Source of the DNA: Neofusicoccum parvum
Taxonomy: Eukaryota > Ascomycota > Dothideomycetes > Botryosphaeriales > Botryosphaeriaceae
Direction: 5' to 3'
NCBI GenBank assembly: GCA_020912385.1
Contig: CP087212.1
Coordinates: forward strand, 1,302,001 to 1,366,000
Length of the DNA: 64,000 nucleotides
Part shown: piece after piece, positions 57,879 through 64,000 of the stretch
How positions within the stretch are numbered: position 1 is the stretch's first letter
Layout: the number at the start of each line of letters is the position of its first letter
Made by a program: the position numbers and the translations under genes
The notes under the pieces: model-generated
The model's database searches: none
What the model saw: the letters and a program-made list of their open reading frames with translations, nothing else
What the model was told of the DNA's origin: nothing

Positions 57879-60078
57879 TTACACCACCGTTAGACATTGA
57901 ACTCTCTCACCTTCTATCCACGTTTTGGAAGTTATGATGCCCAACCCTATTCGCCGGTATTCAAACGGCTTCAAAGTTTCTTCCAGCAAAAGAACGTAAC
58001 AGAGCCATTTGTCGTCATCCGGTATCTTTTCTCCTTCCCTTCCGCTCCAGTGAAGACCGGGACGAAGATAAAGACAGTGGAAATGTTCTGCAAAAGCCAC
58101 GTCAAACGAGGCAAACCCAACGGATGCTCCATCACCGCCCGGTCTCGAGTCCAATATTGAGAAAACACCAGACAGCTGGAAAAACTTCAAGGGAAAGAAA
58201 GACCAATCCATGTCTTCAAAGCGTGACAACCCGGGCTCATCGTCCGAGACGTTCAGAATGTCCAACCACTCGTATGAATTTTCTTGTGCACTTGCCCGTT
58301 TGATGAAGCTTTGAACACCAAGGCTGCCAGATACTCCTTCTTCAAACCTCGCCTGAAAGTTTCCGCTGGCTGGTACTTCAACTCCACTGCTGAGGAATAT
58401 TGGCTCTTCAGGCACTTTGCTTCGCCAGAAATCGTCATCCTCGACATACCATTTCCGTCCCGGGAGTGCTGCCCAGCACCAAGTTGGTATGCGATCTTGG
58501 CGATCATCGCGCAGATCCCTTTCAAATTGTGCTATGCGCAGCCAGAGAAGGCTGGAATGGATCTCGTGCATCCAGATTCCCATATAGTAACGGGCACCAG
58601 TCTTTCTCTGTATTTCCCTGGCAAGCCCTTCGATTGCAACCAACCGATCACTCTCGTAGGTCAGACGTCGTTGGGTATACTCCTCGAGATCCTTTTGCCA
58701 GCGGCTGCCGGTAATTCCATCTGCATTCTGCTCCAGACTCCTCTCATCGAGTGCGAAAGGGACACCCAACGTCTTGAGGCTTTTACATTCCCAAAGAACC
58801 CCAGCAGCAGTGAAGCTCACAAGCCTGCGCGCGAGATACCGTTCCTGAAAAACCCAGGCCCTGTCACTCAAACAGGATCCGCTATGGACCCAAGCGGATG
58901 CTGGACCTGCTGAAATCAGGATTGTGCCATCTGCCTCTTGGCCGTCAGGGACGTATGGAACCTCCACAATGGGATCAGCCGACCTACGGTGCGTAAGGAA
59001 CAGGCCTTTGGACGCATCAGCAGCGTCGGTTGCAGCAATAACCACTCGAGCCTTCTCATACAACGCCCCCATCGTCTTCGCTTCAGATTCCCAGTCGGCG
59101 TGATCGTCTTGTACGATACAGAGAGAATCGATCCACAAATAACGAATGTTGAGAGCCCGCGTTGTCTCAACAGCTTCGCGGAATGTTTTTGGGAGCTCGT
59201 GTAATGGTATGCTACTCAAGCGCTGTTGGAAAGTAGCCTTTTTGGTATCCAAAGGCCGCTTTTCAGGAGGACCCCAGCAGTGGCTGAGCGCAGCGTAATG
59301 ACCCAAGCGGCCGTTCGTTTCGATCAGCCGAACAAAATTCTCTTCGCCCGGCTGGACGTCGATAACCCTGGTGGGCAGCTCGTGTTCAACCGTTTCATCT
59401 ATGGTATTCCCTGAAAGTGTCTCTCGGCAGCTATCGTGGTTGTTGATGCAATGTTCAAGCCTTGAGTTGATCCGAACAAATATTTCCGGGGAGTTATCAT
59501 CGCGGATGGGCTCTACATCGCATACGTTCCCTGAGATTGCGGCGGGAGAAGCTTTACCCGTTCAGTGGTTACGCTTCTTTTTAACTGAAGAGAAACTCAC
59601 CAGGGCGCGCCCAGACACTCAGATTAATCCGTTGGGAGATCTTGTAAAGCGTGCGCTTCTCCAGACTTGGTTCGTTTCCTGATTTTGCGAAATCCTTGGG
59701 CTTTGACATCCGTATCTGAATCTTCCCAGACCGCGGCCGCCAGGGCTCAGCATTCTCTTCCGCGGGATCGTCGTCACGAAAGTCCCTCCGACACTTATCC
59801 AGGCCCAAATAGACAGGTCCTCCTAGGTCTTCGAATTCCTCGGATATGAATTGGAGGAATGTTGCTTCCGCATCACTCTTTAGCAAGTGTCTGAATGTCC
59901 TCCTGCAGCACATTTTGATCAGATGGCACAACTCGCACGCCCCAGCCGAGGCGAAGATCTCATGTAGCCTCAGGTGGCATAGCTCATTCCTGATCGAGCT
60001 ATATTCATCGTCCAACTCCTGAGTGGGTGGTTTGAAAATGTTCTTGATGAAGGAGTCGCACGCGCTGCACAGGGCCAT
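57879..60078 (-). CDS. HET-domain (heterokaryon incompatibility-like) protein
   Basis: Exons on the minus strand are 60078-59601 and 59551-57879 (49-nt intron), giving 716 aa; the start is the first ATG (MALCSACDSF). The N-terminus has Cys pairs (CSAC near residue 4, CELC and CC near 50-60) as often precede fungal HET domains. The HET domain (PF06985) begins at GHYAALSHCWG and continues with LPKTFREAVETTRALNIRYLWIDSLCIVQDD, YEKARVVIAATDAADASKGLF and LSDRAWVFQERYLARRLVSF, its three conserved blocks. The C-terminal 300 residues are unassigned and include WCWAALPG. HET domains can trigger regulated cell death after non-self recognition. No NACHT, WD40 or patatin partner is fused. Confidence 0.93.
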
Positions 60079-60870
60079 GATGGGCAACGTTCGCGTACGT
60101 TATGAAGTTGCGTCGGAAACACAACAACAGCATACGAGGCTGCCACTCCACGCGTTTACACGTGTCTTGATAGCTTCTGATTGGTTTGACCAGGGGCATT
60201 ACGCCACCCCCGGTCCCCCGATTTGGCCCCCAGCAATCCTCACTTGGCACTTTCTGATACGGCTTTGTAGAATCTACAAATGTGACAAATGCAGCGGAGG
60301 TCATGGTCTACTTTTTTCTTATGTTGGGGCGGAATAAAGTTCTATGTGTCATGCGTTAGGTCTGCGAACAAGCGTTCTGACTCCCGATAGTCAGGGCTGC
60401 CGGCGAGTAGTAGCGCTTACTAAGCTTGCAAACAAACCTAAGCAAAGGCCTTTGAGAAGCGAAACGCAGGTAATGGGTGCATTAATATGTATAGAGGTGA
60501 TAAATCGGGGCCTTTAGAAAGACTGAACTGGAATGAGACACGGGGTGTAGAGGCGAGTGTTCTGCATACCTCCTGTCTGGTGGCTCCCAGGTAAGCGTGT
60601 ATTACGGGTATCGACCCATTGTGAAAGACCACTCATGTTGATTTACAGCCCAGCGGAAAATATTGACAAGGCGGAACTGTTGCGCATCCAAGTGAGCATG
60701 TAGTGTCAAGTAGGCGAGTACCCGGGCAAGACCCCGCAGTGATTACAAAGGTGAATCACTTACGGTGAGATTTTGACCTCGGGCTAGCGCGATACAAGAG
60801 AGCTTAAAGCCACTACTCTCCTCCCGCGTTAATCCATTGTGGAGGGTTCTACTTTCCACTCACCACAATA
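60079..60870. other. Divergent intergenic, HET (-) and FAD monooxygenase (+)
   Basis: No gene is supported; presumed promoters of both neighbours. Confidence 0.5.
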
Positions 60871-62343
60871 ATGACGTCACAACCACAAATGCGACCATTC
60901 GAAAAGGTACCTGTCCAGAGAGGAAGTGATGTGTTTAGTGAGAGTGAGTGACAGATAGCGACTTCGCACAGATTCTCATCGTCGGCGCCGGGCCTTCCGG
61001 CTTACTCCTCGCCCTCCTCCTATCCCAGCACAACATTCCATCCACAGTCCTGGAAGCATGGCCTCAACTCGACACGCGCCTGCGCGCAACCCAATACGGC
61101 GTCCCAGCCACCCGCGTCTTCCGCCATGCTGGTCTGCTGGACGACTTCCGAGAGGCAAGCATCGCCAAGTTCCCGAGCATCTGCTGGCGGCGCGTGGCGG
61201 ATGGAAAAAAGCTGGTCGGAGTCGACATGTCGGTTGTGGAGGATCATCCGGACCGCATGACTATCCTGCAGTTGGGCGAGATCATCAAGATCATGTATCG
61301 GCATTGCATGGAGAGGGGAAAGGGGTTGATTGAAGTGAAGTTCAATCACAGGGTGATCGACGTAGGACAGGATGAGAAAAAAGCGTGGGTGGATGTGGAG
61401 ATTGGAGAAGAGGGGGGAGAGAAGGAAAAGAGAAAGATGGAAGCGGATTATGTTGTTGGATGCGATGGAGCTACCAGTGCTGTTCGGCGGTCACTCTTTG
61501 GGAGGGAATGGCCAGGAGAGACCTTCCCTTACAGGTTCATCGTCCAGAATGTAGGCGTTGTGCTCTAGCAAAAGCAGATTGGAGTGAGGCTTACGAGCAA
61601 GGGCCAGGTGTTCTACGACGGCTTCGAGAAACACGGCTGGGATGGCGGAAACTACATGGTGGATCCTGAACACTGGGGCCTCGTAGCACGTCGCGGCAAA
61701 GGCGGGCTTTGGCGCGTCACGTATGGAGATCCGGTTGTCGGCTTGACGGACGAGGAATATCTCGAACGTCGGCCGTGGCACTTCAAGGCAATCCTTCCGG
61801 GAAACCCCGAGCCGGGCCAATACCGAGTTGAACAAACGAATCTCTACAAGATTCACAACCGCTGCGCCCAGAAGTTCAGGGTCGGACGCGTGCTTCTTGC
61901 AGCCGATGCGGCCCATGTCTGCAACCCCATGGGCGGGTACGGTTGTATGACAGCTGTGCTTGACGTTGACGGCCTTGCTGATTGCTTCGCCGGGCTCTTC
62001 GAAGGGAAAGCGGATGAGGACATCCTCGGTACGTACGCGGAGGTCCGAAGGGATATCTTCTTGAAGTACGTAGATGCGAGGTCAGTCAAGAATCTGAACA
62101 GGGTGGCCAAGGCGGATCCGTGGACCGTCGCAGAGACGGACAAGTTCTTTGGGATACTCAAAGGACTAGAAAAAGACAAGCACGCAACCAAGGAATTTTT
62201 GCTGGTATGTATAGATGCGCGATGATGCTGCGTGGAAGGGCAGGCTGGAGCTAACTTTGCCGAAGAAAGTGTCGAGTATCGAGTATGATTTCAAACAACA
62301 CTACAGCGGAAAGTCCCAGAGACTTCCCAGTGATAGTGTATGA
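60871..62343 (+). CDS. FAD-dependent aromatic-hydroxylase-type monooxygenase
   Basis: Exons are 60871-60906, 60972-61550, 61608-62204 and 62266-62343 (introns 65, 57 and 61 nt), giving 429 aa. A 12-residue first exon (MTSQPQMRPFEK) joins in phase to ILIVGAGPSGLLLALLLSQH, the FAD-binding Rossmann motif; the long frame alone would have no ATG. VVGCDGATSAVRRSLFG is the group-A 'DG' motif and GRVLLAADAAHVCNPMGGYG the 'GD' motif. The last exon adds KVSSIEYDFKQHYS, a C-terminal pattern familiar from fungal relatives; if its intron is retained the protein ends at 62225. Group-A monooxygenases hydroxylate or epoxidise aromatic and polyketide substrates with NAD(P)H. No synthase is nearby, so the substrate is open. 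Confidence 0.88.
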
Positions 62344-62660
62344 CTCTTGGGAAGCAGTTGAGCCATTCAACGATGATCTTTGGACGGTAGCCGGATTCGT
62401 CGGTCCATCGAGGGCTGAGTAGGGGTTTCAACAAATCTGGAATGTAGCTAAACTTAAGCGACATTACCCAGCCGCTTCGCCCGTCGAAGTGCACTAAGTA
62501 TTTTGCTGTACAGTCACACGTGAGGCCTTGGGCGATGCTGGGATGGTTGACTATCGAGCTTCTGGGCCGCCAATCATGCCTGTTCGGGCCGAACCCGTGC
62601 ACGGGGCCACGCTGTCAGCACGCCAACGCCCACGCGCGACGCCTCTCGCCCTCCCTCCAC

Positions 62661-62709
62661 GCCCTCCACGCCCCTTCGCGCCCCTTCGCGCCCCTTCGCG
62701 CCCCTTCGC
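62661..62709. repeat. Tandem 10-bp repeat
   Basis: The unit GCGCCCCTTC occurs about four times head to tail in a pyrimidine-rich noncoding tract. Confidence 0.75.
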
Positions 62710-63689
62710 CCCTATCCGACAGCTTCTTATCTCAGCCAGCCCAAAAAGCCCCAAATCAACGGCTAGAGCCTCATCTTTCTAGGCTCATACGATTCCTTCC
62801 CCCTCTCTCATCTTCCTAGGCGCCCCGTGGCGTGCTCTGAATCGGTATCGACGAGAAAATTCTGCATTGCAGCGCCAACAATTCGGTCATGTCCGCGATG
62901 CATTTGCGCCTGTGTGCTGAGCGGGTAGCTTTGGCTTGACACCGGGACTCATGTTCGGGTGTTCTTCAGCTTAGCAATATATTCGCCACTACCGGCATGA
63001 ACTATCTGCCGAAGTCGATTGGCCTCCGGGAAGAGCCTCGCAATGGAACTTGATATTGCTGTAGCCTACTCACACTCCCCATTGCAGTATCACGGTAACA
63101 AGTGGGACACTCTAGCGAGACCAAAAGCGATCCCCCCGCACTTCTCAGCAGTTTCTCTGGTTGTTGCTATCCCATGTAACACGTCGGCAGAGAGTCCGCC
63201 GCCAGGCCAGCCAGGCCGCTCAACGGCACAGCAATTTCCACAATAGAGCTGAGTGGAACTTCCCATGCTAAGCCGCTTGACGCTGCGCCTGCGGTCTTTT
63301 GCCCTCGCAGCTGTGGCGGTGCTCGGGCTCGTGGCACTTGGTACGCATCCGGCCCTACGGCCCCCTCCACCTCCGGAGCCCCCGTGTCTGTGGCCGGGTC
63401 TAGCTTAAGCATGCTTCCACATCTGGCCTGCGTGCCGGAGCTATGCTGCTTTCGGGATCACGTGCGATTACGCGTCCCCTACGGAGCGGCGGCTACTCGT
63501 TAGCTCTAGGGAACTACCCGCTGGCGCAACGAAGTTCTTGCCGCTTTTCTCCTGTCAACAACACCGGCTGCAGCCGAAACACCGGCCTGCGCGGAGCTTG
63601 GCAGAGGAGCTCAGCTATGGCTTTCGATAGTCACTGGACAGGCGCAGCCATGGTCCTCAGCCGGAGCACCTCTTACACCACACAGCCTG

Positions 63690-63697
63690 TATAAGAA
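63690..63697 (+). promoter_or_regulatory. TATA-like element of the edge gene
   Basis: TATAAGAA lies about 100 bp upstream of the ATG at 63794, at the usual fungal spacing. Confidence 0.45.
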
Positions 63698-63793
63698 TAG
63701 GAAGCGCTGTCATGCATTGTTCTCCACTGCCGTCTTCAGTCACTCATTCACTTGACGACATTCATTCAGTCTTTGTTCTTTCCATCGCTGGCC

Positions 63794-64000
63794 ATGCACT
63801 CAGTCCTTCTTTTCCAGCTTCTGGCTGGTTTGGCTGCTTCGCAGTCGACCAGTTCTGACATCCCTGCTGACGCCAACCAAACTCCGGACGCACTGGACCT
63901 TGACTTCCTCAAGGACATTCCTGCTCCAACATACTCTACCACCGACGGCGTCCTGTCCCAGGTCATTCCTTACGCGACCCAGACCGCCATTGAAGCTGCC
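63794..64000 (+). CDS. Secreted protein, N-terminal fragment (cut by window edge)
   Basis: The frame opens at 63794 and is still open at the window end (69 codons). MHSVLLFQLLAGLAASQS is a good signal peptide, followed by an acidic, Pro/Thr-containing stretch (DIPADANQTPDALDLDFLKD, then IPAPTYSTTDGVLSQVIPY). One N-glycosylation site (NQT) is seen. No family can be named from this fragment. Confidence 0.65.
   Translation, partial: MHSVLLFQLLAGLAASQSTSSDIPADANQTPDALDLDFLKDIPAPTYSTTDGVLSQVIPYATQTAIEAA

Larger units (their letters stand above)
62344..63793. other. 1.45-kb intergenic
   Basis: No gene is supported. Contains a short tandem repeat near 62,661-62,709 and, at its right end, the promoter of the edge gene. 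Confidence 0.5.

Overview
The window looks like nuclear DNA of a filamentous ascomycete (Pezizomycotina). Its protein-coding genes are interrupted by short introns, mostly 48-60 nt, with GT..AG ends and CTAAC/CTGAC-like branch sites. It carries a HET-domain gene, an isocyanide-synthase cluster, eL6, Rpn13, Pol32 and TBCD. The small Cys-rich genes and general style would suit a Dothideomycete, but that is a guess. Exon boundaries below were worked out by hand from splice signals, reading-frame phase and family motifs. I recognise no rRNA, tRNA, CRISPR array or intact transposon.

Region 1 (about 0.6-16.1 kb) is a candidate isocyanide biosynthetic gene cluster. It holds a two-domain isocyanide synthase/Fe(II)-2OG dioxygenase, a cytochrome P450, a DHA1-type MFS exporter, a secreted FAD-linked oxidase, a methionine-synthase-like (UROD/MetE superfamily) protein and a DUF218 protein. 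The synthase, P450 and MFS exporter recall the yeast DIT1/DIT2/DTR1 set. The FAD oxidase and MetE-like enzyme are the unusual additions. The cluster may continue left of the window.

Region 2 (17-28 kb) is looser: an F-box protein, a secreted Kex2-type repeat precursor, two unknown proteins, a 2.5-kb gene-poor AT-richer stretch and a GH105 glycoside hydrolase.

Region 3 (28-49 kb) is housekeeping: tubulin cofactor D, DNA polymerase delta subunit Pol32 (head-to-head with cofactor D), proteasome ubiquitin receptor Rpn13, ribosomal protein eL6 (head-to-head with Rpn13), a divergent fatty-acid-hydroxylase-superfamily membrane protein, an alpha/beta hydrolase with a huge disordered N-terminus, a single-pass cell-wall sensor-like protein and the complex I ESSS subunit.

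Region 4 (49-64 kb) is accessory in character. It has three small proteins sharing one zinc-binding Cys/His signature, an SV2/sugar-transporter-like MFS protein, a ferroportin homologue, a HET-domain protein, an FAD monooxygenase and the start of a secreted protein cut by the right edge.

The strongest leads are the isocyanide cluster, the repeat precursor at 20.2-20.7 kb and the small zinc-finger family at 49.4-55.1 kb.
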